Assembly (NCBI GenBank): GCA_964530165.1
Contig: CAZGYE010000106.1
Location: 1-16,629, forward strand
DNA length: 16,629 nt
Source: CAZGYE01 sp964530165
GTDB lineage: Bacteria; Planctomycetota; Planctomycetia; Planctomycetales; Planctomycetaceae
Direction: 5' to 3'
Under the pieces are notes generated by a model that was given only the letters and a program-made list of their open reading frames with translations, did not search any database and was not told the DNA's origin. A program made the position numbers and the translations under genes. Below, piece after piece: positions 8,182-16,094 of the stretch; within the stretch, counting starts at the first letter, position 1; every line of letters starts with the position of its first letter.

Positions 8182-8222
8182 GCTCACCCGTCCTCATGTT
8201 TGCTGTGTGAATGCCGTTGAGT

Positions 8223-8418
8223 GTGGGGCAGGCTTTCCAGCCTGCCGGCCCGCAATGGCAGGCTNNNNNNNNNNNNNNNNNNNNNNNNNNNNNNNNNNNN
8301 NNNNNNNNNNNNNNNNNNNNNNNNNNNNNNNNNNNNNNNNNNNNNNNNNNNNNNNNNNNNNNNNGGCAGGCTTTCCAGCCTGCCGGCCCGCAATGGCAGG
8401 CTGGAAAGCCTGCCCCAC
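8223..8418. repeat. Palindromic 'GQAFQP'-type repeat split by the scaffold gap
   Basis: The complete unit can be read across the gap: a 24-nt left arm (8223-8246, beginning GTGGGGCAGGCTTTCC), a 10-nt loop GGCCCGCAAT (8247-8256), and a perfectly complementary 24-nt right arm (8395-8418, ending AAAGCCTGCCCCAC). The left side carries the left arm, loop and 8 nt of the right arm. The right side carries 20 nt of the left arm, the loop and the full right arm. Each arm itself contains a smaller palindrome, AGGCTTTCCAGCCT-like. Translated, the unit gives GQAFQPA/AGFPAC strings, which I recall as common false ORFs in planctomycete genomes. It lies between the 5' end of the STAS gene and the 3' end of the zinc-ribbon gene. 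Confidence 0.85.
8265..8364. other. Assembly gap (100 N)
   Basis: Exactly 100 Ns, the conventional length for a gap of unknown size. The 38 bases immediately left (8227-8264) and the 38 that start the right side (8365-8402) are identical, so the true gap could be zero or a repeat array. Confidence 0.98.
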
Positions 8419-8617
8419 GCAACACACCGTGTTCTAACGAGAGAGACTCATGCAAAGACCGGGCCAATCAGGCGACAACTTTCCGCGTCAGAGGCTGGAT
8501 GTCGCAACCCCTTTTGAGGACTGCAGTTGATCGCTTCGACCGGGCGACGCCGGAGAAAGATGCCGCGAGACGATGTCTCCGTTTTGAAACATCGGCGGCA
8601 ACATGGTGTCGATGTCT
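8419..8617. other. Spacer downstream of the zinc-ribbon gene; nothing recognised
   Basis: About 200 bp between the palindromic repeat and the stop codon of the zinc-ribbon gene. Open frames crossing it are continuations of the repeat reading and carry no known domain. I see no hairpin-plus-T-run terminator for the minus-strand gene here. Confidence 0.45.
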
Positions 8618-9325
8618 TTACTCGTTGGAGGCAAGATACAGCAACCGGCCGCACGACCGGCAGAAGATGATTTGCCCGGTGTTGACGAGCACGCGCTCTT
8701 GAGGCGCCAAGATCGCGTGGCAGGCGGTACAGGCCTTGTTCTCAACCGGCGCCAGAGCGCCCGCCCCGTGAGCCTGGACCAGGCGGCGGTACACCTCGGC
8801 CACTTCGCCGGGAAGTGAACTTTCGGCGGCCCGCAGCACCGATTCCAGCTCAGCGACTTCCTCTTTCAACCGCGGCTCGGCAGCGGCGACTTCCTGGGCG
8901 ACGCGATTCCCTTCGGCACTGGCTGTGGCGAGGTCCTCTTCGAGACCTTTCAGCGCCGATTCCGCCGCGTCCGTCGTCTCGAGAGCTTCGAGAATCTCGT
9001 CCTCCAGCACGCTGTTGGCCATCGTGTCGGCGTCAATCTGCGACTTGAAGACGTCAAACTCGCGGTTCGAACTGGCCGTGTTGAGTTTCATCTTCAACTC
9101 GGCGATTTTGGCCTCGTTGGCCTTCAGCTGCAGCGATTTTCGATCGGCCCCCTTCTTCAGCTCGATGAGATGATTCTTGTGGGCGTCCAGCTCAGCCTGT
9201 TTTCGCTCGGCAAATTGCTGTCGTGCTTTGACTTGCTTCGGACCGCGATCAAGTTTCGCCTGGACGTCCCGCAACTGAATGTGCAACTGATGCAGATCTT
9301 TCAGACCGCTGGCGGCCGTGCTCAT
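8618..9325 (-). CDS. Coiled-coil C4 zinc-ribbon protein (zf-RING_7 / CdsZ-like)
   Basis: A 235-residue soluble protein. Residues about 8-170 are almost continuous charged helix with heptad character (DVQAKLDRG, ELDAHKNHLIELKKGAD, EVAELESVLRAAESS), predicting a long antiparallel coiled coil. The C-terminus is a zinc ribbon with ligands C199-x2-C202 and C222-x2-C225 (ACTACHAILAP ... IIFCRSCGRLLYL). This architecture is that of the widespread zf-RING_7 family, including chlamydial CdsZ/CT398-type proteins. Its cellular role is not settled, and proposals involve nucleic-acid binding or chaperone functions. The ATG at 9325 has only a weak GGGA about seven bases upstream. Its leader holds two direct TGTGAATT copies and abuts the MITE-like element. 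It is probably transcribed separately from rpoD because a strong terminator intervenes. Confidence 0.85.
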   Translation of the reverse strand: MSTAASGLKDLHQLHIQLRDVQAKLDRGPKQVKARQQFAERKQAELDAHKNHLIELKKGADRKSLQLKANEAKIAELKMKLNTASSNREFDVFKSQIDADTMANSVLEDEILEALETTDAAESALKGLEEDLATASAEGNRVAQEVAAAEPRLKEEVAELESVLRAAESSLPGEVAEVYRRLVQAHGAGALAPVENKACTACHAILAPQERVLVNTGQIIFCRSCGRLLYLASNE

Positions 9326-9340
9326 TGATGTTTCCCGTCT

Positions 9341-9359
9341 TGTGAATTACCTGTGAATT
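9341..9359. repeat. Tandem TGTGAATT pair in the leader of the zinc-ribbon gene
   Basis: TGTGAATT occurs at 9341-9348 and 9352-9359, an 11-bp spacing that puts both copies on the same face of the helix. It lies 16-34 bp upstream of the zinc-ribbon start codon. It could be an operator, or the outer flank of the neighbouring element. Confidence 0.35.
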
Positions 9360-9362
9360 CTT

Positions 9363-9491
9363 AACCCGGATTATTCATAGAAACCCAAACCGACGACTTG
9401 TCGTCGCTGGGTGTGCCATGCAACCAGTGGATTGCGACAACAAGTTGTCGGTTTGGGCACCACAAGCACAGCCCTATGAATAATCCGGGTT
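9363..9491. mobile_element. 129-bp MITE-like inverted-repeat element
   Basis: Perfect 18-bp terminal inverted repeats: AACCCGGATTATTCATAG at 9363-9380 and CTATGAATAATCCGGGTT at 9474-9491. Inside them a second pair (9384-9406 and 9435-9457, starting CCCAAACCGAC) is complementary at 21 of 23 positions. The arms are asymmetric, with three bases between the pairs on the left and sixteen on the right. No protein is encoded, and no target-site duplication is obvious in the flanks (left ...ATTCTT, right CGCTAA...). The element lies between the rpoD terminator and the zinc-ribbon gene. Mobilisation by a transposase encoded elsewhere is inferred. A structured RNA or a transcription-bidirectional hairpin is an alternative. 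Confidence 0.65.
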
Positions 9492-9508
9492 CGCTAATGT
9501 TCGTCGTC

Positions 9509-9540
9509 AAAAAAAACCGCCGATCGTTTCCGATCGGCGG
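9509..9540 (-). terminator. Rho-independent terminator of dnaG-rpoD
   Basis: Read on the minus strand: a perfect 10-bp GC-rich stem CCGCCGATCG / CGATCGGCGG (9531-9540 and 9517-9526) with a GAAA tetraloop, followed by eight Ts (A-run 9509-9516). It begins eight bases after the rpoD stop codon. Confidence 0.95.
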
Positions 9541-9548
9541 TTGTCGCA

Positions 9549-11210
<1,662 letters not shown>

Positions 11211-11228
11211 AAGCGGATCCTCCAAGGT

Positions 11229-13145
11229 TCAGGTAAGCGGCTTTTTGGTGGCTCGCTTCCGATGGAATTCTGAGACCAAGTGCAGGAGTTCTTTCTCGTT
11301 CGATTCGCGCCCGTTCGATGCTTCCAATCGCTCGACGAGCCGCCCCTTCGACAATTCGTGTAACGCGGTCTCCCCGCGCCATTTCAAGTTCTCGATGGCA
11401 CGCCGCAAAAACGTTTTCTCGCCGGCTTGCTGGTGAGTCGTCGCTTCCTGTCGATCGTCATCCTGCAATTTGCCGGCAATGTTCTTCTTTCGCGACAATG
11501 CGTCGATCCGCACCGCCAGCCGTTTCAATTCATGGTCTTCCAATTCCACGAGCACTCGCTCATGAGTCGCTCGAACACCCTGCTCCGCCAGCCGGTAGCA
11601 GATTTCCAGAATCTGTCGCAAATGGGAATTCTTGAATTCCTCCAGGCTGATTTCGCGACGAATCGCATCAATGCTCTCCGGCTCGCTGAAAATGATCTCC
11701 AGCAGCTCCATTTCCAGCAGGTCGCCTGCGTTCTTCTTGCCCAGACTTGTCGAGCCGGCTTCCTTGTCCGGTTCGGCGTCGATGCGAATCGTCTTCTCCG
11801 GGCCGCCTGCACCACGCCGCGCATGTTTCCGGCGAGCCTCAATGAGACGCTGCCGAACCGTTTGCTCCTTGACAAAAGTCTTGCGAGCGAGCGAACTCAG
11901 AATACCATCCTTCCGTTTGCACTGTGAGAATCCCGAAACGTGCGAAAGGAACTCCACTATCTCGTCCACGGCACGCTCTCGGGCGTCGATCGACTCAAGC
12001 CCATATTTCCTAATGGTCAAATCCAATTTGTGTTTCCAGGCCTCAACAGCTTGATTGACTTGCTTGCTAAACGCTTCAGCCCCCCGTTCCGCCAGGAATT
12101 CCGCCGGGTCTAGACCGCCGGGCAATGTCAGAATTCGCAAGTCCACTTCTTGTGCCAAAAACTTCACTAACGATCGCTCGGCTGCGGCACGCCCGGCTTC
12201 GTCGCCGTCGTAAACCAGCACCACTTTGCGGGCAAACCGTTTCAAAGCGATGACGTGCGTTTCCGTCAGTGCCGTTCCCAATGTGCCAACACTGTTGGAA
12301 AGCCCCGCTTGATGGGCCATCATGCAATCCGTATACCCTTCCATGACCACCGCCGTGCCCGAACACCGAACCGACTCCCGCGCAACGTCGAAACCGTAGA
12401 GCAGCCTGCTCTTTGCGAACAATGCACTTTCGGGACTGTTCCAGTATTTTGCGGCGTCCGGCTTCGGATTGTCCGGCAAAATACGTCCCCCAAATGCAAC
12501 AGGCCGCGCCCGTTCGTCGCGAATCGGAAACATCACGCGATCGACAAAGTAGTCGTACGTCCGTCCGGTTTCCTCTTTCTTTCCGACCAGGCGCGCTTCG
12601 ATAAGCTGGTCAGCCGTAAACTTCCCCCGGGCGCGATTCAATAGCCATTCCCAATCGTCAGGGTGATAGCCGACTCGGAACTTGACGATCGTCTCGGCAG
12701 CAAACCCGCGTCCCTCCAGATAGTCTCTGGCCCGCTTCGCCTCGGGTGAGTTCAGCAGGCAGCGGTGAAACTCGTTCTCCGCCCAAGCGACGACGTCATA
12801 GAGCTGGGGCTTGTCTCGGCCGCTTTCGCTCCCGCGCCGCCGTTGCGATTGTGGGATCTCAAGATGGGCGCGGCGGGCCAGAATTTCCAGGGCTTCACGG
12901 AAACCGACGTTCTCGATTTTCTGCACAAACGAGAAGCAATCGCCCCCTTCGTCGCAAACCCAGCAGCGGTACGACTGGCGGTCGGGATAGATGCGCAGCG
13001 ACGGATTGTGATCGTCGTGAAAGGGGCACAGGCCGACATACTCGCGGCCGCGAGGAACCAATGTGACCGATTCCCCAACCAATTCAACCAAGTCGGTACG
13101 CGAACGAACCAGTTCCTTAAAATCGATCGAAAAGCCTGCCGACAC
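11229..13145 (-). CDS. dnaG: DNA primase DnaG
   Basis: Synthesises RNA primers at the replication fork. The CHC2-type zinc finger is C40-x2-H43-x17-C61-x2-C64 (GLCPFHDDHNPSLRIYPDRQ, then YRCWVCDEGGDCFSF). The catalytic core follows with YFVDRVMFPIRDERARPVAFGGR-type strands and the TOPRIM residues EGYTD (269-273) and DGDEAG (313-318). The C-terminal about 200 residues correspond to the helicase-interacting region and are poorly conserved. The length of 638 residues compares with 581 in E. coli. The frame is open to 13259, but the GTG at 13145 is chosen: AGGAG lies six bases upstream and the protein then begins just before IDFKELVRSRTDLVELVGES, where family members start. It is followed directly by rpoD, reminiscent of the dnaG-rpoD pair in the macromolecular-synthesis operon, without rpsU here. 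Confidence 0.96.
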   Translation of the reverse strand: MSAGFSIDFKELVRSRTDLVELVGESVTLVPRGREYVGLCPFHDDHNPSLRIYPDRQSYRCWVCDEGGDCFSFVQKIENVGFREALEILARRAHLEIPQSQRRRGSESGRDKPQLYDVVAWAENEFHRCLLNSPEAKRARDYLEGRGFAAETIVKFRVGYHPDDWEWLLNRARGKFTADQLIEARLVGKKEETGRTYDYFVDRVMFPIRDERARPVAFGGRILPDNPKPDAAKYWNSPESALFAKSRLLYGFDVARESVRCSGTAVVMEGYTDCMMAHQAGLSNSVGTLGTALTETHVIALKRFARKVVLVYDGDEAGRAAAERSLVKFLAQEVDLRILTLPGGLDPAEFLAERGAEAFSKQVNQAVEAWKHKLDLTIRKYGLESIDARERAVDEIVEFLSHVSGFSQCKRKDGILSSLARKTFVKEQTVRQRLIEARRKHARRGAGGPEKTIRIDAEPDKEAGSTSLGKKNAGDLLEMELLEIIFSEPESIDAIRREISLEEFKNSHLRQILEICYRLAEQGVRATHERVLVELEDHELKRLAVRIDALSRKKNIAGKLQDDDRQEATTHQQAGEKTFLRRAIENLKWRGETALHELSKGRLVERLEASNGRESNEKELLHLVSEFHRKRATKKPLT

Positions 13146-13252
13146 CAGCGTCTCCTGGAAAACTGTACAGAGGGAATGCCTTGCGAGAATGGTGGCGGAA
13201 CCCCGGGACGGGCACAACCCAACCCCCACAAGGTGGCACCCCCCGGACCGGC

Positions 13253-13264
13253 TTGACAAGTCAA
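13253..13264. promoter_or_regulatory. Inverted repeat TTGAC-AA-GTCAA in the dnaG leader
   Basis: A 5-bp inverted repeat with a 2-bp centre lies about 45 bp downstream of the expected dnaG transcription start. It has the size of a small operator. It also contains a TTGACA on the plus strand, but no well-placed -10 follows. Confidence 0.25.
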
Positions 13265-13313
13265 CGTATGTTTATCTAACCACTGCGTCCGTGCTTTTCA
13301 CCGGAACACCGCA

Positions 13314-13341
13314 ATTCTACCCGATTGGGAAACAGTGTCAA
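13314..13341 (-). promoter_or_regulatory. Sigma-70 promoter for dnaG-rpoD
   Basis: Read on the minus strand: -35 TTGACA (13341-13336), 16-bp spacer, -10 TAGAAT (13319-13314). The -35 is perfect and the -10 differs from TATAAT at one base. A start near 13307 would give a leader of about 160 nt before the dnaG GTG. The leader's minus strand is unusually G-rich (GGGGGG, GGGGG, GGG and GGGG runs between 13200 and 13250). Confidence 0.8.
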
Positions 13342-13653
13342 GGAATTACAAAACGAGTTACGGCACGTTTTCAACTCGCAACTCTATATTCACAAGAATG
13401 TTAACAGAAACAGTAACCGCGCAACTCCCATACATTCGGCAAGTTTCCCGCACACGGCCCTCTCACCCCAACCCCTAGCCCCGCACCACTCTACGCCGGT
13501 CTGACCAGACGAACGGGACAGTTGGTTTATATGAATTTTGCCAGTTGTGAGCCGGCGGTAGTGTCCTAATTTGAAAATAATTTGAATGTTCAGGTTTGCG
13601 AGAGCAAGACGGCGAAGATGGGCTGACGTGATGGGGAATCGGGCGAGGGTTCA
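13342..13653. other. Intergenic region between dnaG promoter and endonuclease remnant
   Basis: No convincing gene; the 76-codon minus frame at 13475-13705 has no domain. Content: CCCTCTCACCCCAACCCC-type sequence near 13458-13476, which resembles a low-complexity spacer motif; a small hairpin GTCTG-AC-CAGAC at 13499-13510; and an AT-rich patch around 13567-13587 with TTTGAA repeated at 11-bp spacing. Confidence 0.45.
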
Positions 13654-14264
13654 TCATGACAAAGCCACCACTTCGGCTGGCAGGCCGATCAACAAGAGTG
13701 GGCACGGGTTGCCGACGCCCCGATCAACCCGGTCCTTGAGCTTTCGCCAGTGTTATTGCCTCGCCGAACTTGTCGGAAACAAACACCCGCGCCCAGCCTT
13801 TTGCGAAGCTCTTGTCCCTCGCCTCAGCATTTTCAATCAACCGTCGCTGTCGCATCGTTGGGTTGTAGTATTCGCCGAGATCGTTCACGGATTCGAGAGA
13901 GCGCGATACGGCAAAATCTTCGATGATCTGCCGGAGCGACTCCTGGAGTGACGTGCCGCGAGTGATTATGCCGCCAATCGATATCGATTTCGTGGGAAAT
14001 TGACTCCTTTTCAACGCCGTCCACGATTTTCTTGATTTCAAAGTTGTGCTTTCCCCAGCCAAGTGCAGCCAAGTCGTTTCTAAGCCGCTGCGTAAACTTG
14101 CCCTCTCCGCCTCCCCCTTGCACGAGCTCTTCAACTGGAATAGAGGCAGCACGCAGAACAGTGCCGAGATCATGAACCGCCTCAGGGAGATCGTATTGTA
14201 GAATCGCTTCGGCGTGGTGAAACGGGACGATCTCAAACCCTCGGGATTGCAACTGCTCGAACAT
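13654..14264 (-). pseudogene. BglII/BstYI-family type II restriction endonuclease, disrupted
   Basis: Three blocks of one protein lie in changing frames. Block 1 (14264 to about 13983) reads MFEQLQSRGFEIVPFHHAEA ... VQGGGGEGKFTQRLRNDLAA ... KHNFEIKKIVDGVEKESISH and ends at EID. Block 2 (about 13988-13754, shifted frame) reads SIGGIITRGTSLQESLRQII ... RQRRLIENAEA ... WARVFVSDKFGEAIT. Block 3 (about 13753-13654, shifted again) reads RKLKDRVDRGVGNPCPLLLI and ends LPAEVVALS-stop. I recall these strings from BglII/BstYI-type endonucleases. The stretch normally linking blocks 1 and 2, which carries the metal-binding PD-(D/E)XK-like residues (Asp84, Glu93, Gln95 in BglII, from memory), is missing. 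The product must be catalytically dead. The likely original ATG (14264) is 28 bp after the methyltransferase stop, the normal order for such a pair. Confidence 0.8.
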
Positions 14265-14292
14265 GGCCCTGCTGTCGCAATGTGGCTCAGCC

Positions 14293-14889
14293 TCAACGCA
14301 TCTTGTTGTAGGCCGGATAGTGCGGTGGAACGTAGCTATCAACTTCATCGCCCCACTGGGTCCAGCCGTCCCGTCGCTCCCGTGCGAACAGTTCCAGGTA
14401 CGGGCCGGGGCTGCACTGTTCGATAATGTCGTAGATTTCATCCGGCTTGCGTGAGTGCTCTCGTTTCCGCTTGGGGATCACGTTCACCTGCCGTCGGCCA
14501 GGAGCCAATGTTCGCATTGACCCTTTCACACCAAACAGCACCAGTTCGGTGACGTTGCGGAAGTAAAACCCGACACCCCGGCCATCCGGCCCGCCGTCTT
14601 TGCGAATCTTGTACCAGACAATGTTCGTCTTGTACGTGAATTCCCACGCTTTCATGATTTGCAGACCTTCGGCCAGCATGGCATTTGGGCACCACAGGTA
14701 GAGGTGGCTCTTGTCGCGAAGATATTTTTGGACGGGGAGTGCAGAGATTTCATCCGCAGTCATCGTTTTGTACCGGTGGAGCCTACGATGTTCAGGGGCG
14801 ACCTTGCCCGTCCGGTTCTGAAACCGCCACGGGGGGTCAATGAGAAGCGTCGAAAACAGTTCGCCGTTCAGCCCGTCAAGATTTTCCAT
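14293..14889 (-). CDS. MT-A70 family DNA N6-adenine methyltransferase
   Basis: An intact 198-residue methyltransferase of the MT-A70 group. The catalytic motif DPPW is at 18-21 in FSTLLIDPPWRFQNRTG. Further family blocks are YLWCPNAMLAEGLQIMKAWE, the aromatic NIVWYKIRKDG, FRNVTELVLFGVKG and the SAM-pocket end PGPYLELFARERRDGWTQWG. The start is well defined: AGGAG five bases before the ATG at 14889. It is the probable modification half of a restriction-modification pair whose nuclease half is the adjacent pseudogene, so it now acts as a solitary methylase. Target sequence cannot be read from the protein; the BglII-like partner hints at a GATC-containing site, but that is inference. A transposase remnant ends 32 bp upstream on the same strand, so its original promoter may have been lost or replaced. 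Confidence 0.9.
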   Translation of the reverse strand: MENLDGLNGELFSTLLIDPPWRFQNRTGKVAPEHRRLHRYKTMTADEISALPVQKYLRDKSHLYLWCPNAMLAEGLQIMKAWEFTYKTNIVWYKIRKDGGPDGRGVGFYFRNVTELVLFGVKGSMRTLAPGRRQVNVIPKRKREHSRKPDEIYDIIEQCSPGPYLELFARERRDGWTQWGDEVDSYVPPHYPAYNKMR

Positions 14890-14921
14890 GATGTCTCCTT
14901 GCTTCGATGACTGAGGTAATC

Positions 14922-15112
14922 TTACTCACTCCGCAGTCGATTCATCAACCTTTCGTACCGTTCAGCCCGAATCCGCCGTTCTTCCATCTCCATCACGGCA
15001 TCGTACAGATCGTCCATGCTCCACAACGTATCGACCACGCCGGCGGCCATTGCGGGCGTGCAAGCAAGCGTACCGTGCACGCGGCAGAAATTGTAGAAGC
15101 CGACATGCAAGG
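14922..15112 (-). pseudogene. Transposase C-terminal remnant
   Basis: About 62 codons: HVGFYNFCRVHGTLACTPAM, then AAGVVDTLWSMDDLYDAVME and a charged tail ending in TAA. The YNFCRVHxTLxxTPAMxAGxxDxxW pattern is the C-terminal end of a DDE-type transposase seen widely in bacterial insertion elements; I would place it with IS1-like or a related integrase-core group but not firmly. Everything upstream is missing: an in-frame TGA lies two codons before the apparent start (a TTG at 15110), and the catalytic DDE residues are absent. No terminal inverted repeat is visible in the 32 bp to the methyltransferase start. Confidence 0.7.
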
Positions 15113-15183
15113 CTCAGACGGAAGCTGTTCGAAATCAATAGGTTCGTACCATCCCCCCCAACCTACCCACCCGAGGAAGTCAC

Positions 15184-15313
15184 ATGAAGGCTTCAAGACG
15201 AGGATTCACGCTGATCGCATTGTTGGTGGTGATCGCGATCATTGCGATCCTGATCGCACTGCTGTTGCCTGCCGTTCAGCAGGCAAGAGAGGCGCACGGC
15301 GAACTCAGTGCAA
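15184..15313 (+). pseudogene. DUF1559-type prepilin N-terminal fragment
   Basis: MKASRRGFTLIALLVVIAII continues to AILIALLLPAVQQAREA, the class III/type II-secretion-like leader typical of the very large planctomycete DUF1559 family (leader peptide, cleavage after Gly, hydrophobic helix). GAGGA lies six bases upstream of the ATG. Two defects: the conserved Glu5 of the mature pilin (FTLIELLV) is Ala, and after QQAREA a one-base loss shifts the frame, since ARRTQCK is still readable in the next frame up to about 15313. After that the sequence switches to an unrelated beta-propeller protein. As written, the frame yields 121 residues (to 15549), mostly nonsense. Confidence 0.85.
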
Positions 15314-16082
15314 AAGCCACCGCCAACCCTGTCGGGTGGACTGTGCCTGTTCGGGACGCGAAACGGGTTCGTCTACTGCCTGCGGGCTTCCGACGGGGCG
15401 CTGGTCTGGCGATTCCGCGCCGCGCTGTAGGATCGGCGCCTCTTCGCCTACGAGCAACTCGACGAGTCGGTATGGCCGGTGCGCGGGTCGGTGCTGGTGG
15501 ACGAGAAGCTCTCCGGCGGCGTGGCCACGGCATACTTCGCGGCCGGTAGGTCCTCTCACCTTGACGGCGGGATCCGCCTTGACGCACTGGAACGTAACAC
15601 CGGCCGGTCGCCTGCTGGTTTTCGACGGCGGGCAATTCATCTACGGGCATGGTCGGATGGCCTATCGGGAGGGCGCCGGACATGTGCGTCCCCAGGCCGC
15701 GAGCGATTACAAACTGTTTGGCGAGGTCCTTGCGCCCAAAGCAGAATCCCCGGAAGATGCAAGAGACCAGAGGAGGACCTCCAAGCAATCACCGAGACGC
15801 CGCGAAATCAAGTGGGCCACGAGTTTACCTTTCGTGGCCCGTTCGATCGTGCTGACCTCAGACGCCCTGCTGGTTGCTGGCGGCCAGTCGCTACCCGGGA
15901 GTGTGGGACGCCACGCCCCGGGAACGTTCTGGACTGTTTCCCGGAAAAATGGGACGAAACACCAACAGTGCCAACTGCCCGCGCCCCCGGTCCTGGACGG
16001 CATGGCGTTTGCCGATTCGGGCGTATTCATCTCCACAATCGACGGGACCATCGCCTGTTTGCGAACAAAGAATGATGGATGA
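15314..16082 (+). pseudogene. PQQ/BamB-like beta-propeller protein, 3' remnant
   Basis: The C-terminal part of a secreted PQQ-repeat protein, joined directly to the prepilin leader. Frame 2 from about 15314 reads PPPTLSGGLCLFGTRNGFVY, CLRASDGALVWRFRAAL, then an in-frame TAG (15428-15430), then DRRLFAYEQLDESVWPVRGS and AAGRSSHLDGGIRLDALERN. Near 15595 the reading moves to another frame: GRLLVFDGGQFIYGHGRMAY, SDYKLFGEVLAPKA, KWATSLPFVARSIVLTSDAL, LLVAGGQ, and the closing LDGMAFADSGVFISTIDGTI-ACL before the stop at 16082. The G-x-V-Y-C-L-R-A-x-D-G and D-G-x-I-x-C-L strings are propeller blade motifs. The N-terminal half or more is missing. The premature stop and frameshift make it non-functional. 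Confidence 0.82.
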
Positions 16083-16094
16083 AAGGAACATGAT

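Noticed and set aside
7255..8220. Long plus-strand frame overlapping antiporter and STAS genes
   Set aside because: Arg/Gly-rich shadow frame of the antiporter and antisense of the STAS gene; no family resemblance.
8223..8418. CRISPR array at the repeat next to the gap
   Set aside because: The unit is a self-complementary palindrome with no unique spacers between copies, and no cas genes are present.
8180..8702. Short frames translating as AGFPACRPAMAG or GQAFQPAGPQ around the gap
   Set aside because: They are translations of the palindromic DNA repeat on both strands and run through Ns; not genes.
13200..13250. Strong G-quadruplex in the dnaG leader
   Set aside because: G-runs exist on the minus strand, but the separating loops (about 11 and 13 nt) exceed the usual limit; kept only as part of the leader observation.
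13253..13281. Plus-strand promoter starting at TTGACA 13253
   Set aside because: No -10 at 16-18 bp, and no plus-strand gene for more than 1.5 kb downstream.
13475..13705. 76-codon minus-strand frame downstream of the nuclease remnant
   Set aside because: Starts inside the last block of the remnant in another frame; no recognisable motif.
14907..16082. 391-codon plus-strand frame taken as one protein
   Set aside because: Only its last third matches a protein family (the propeller C-terminus). The first part is antisense to the transposase remnant and an out-of-frame reading of the prepilin leader.
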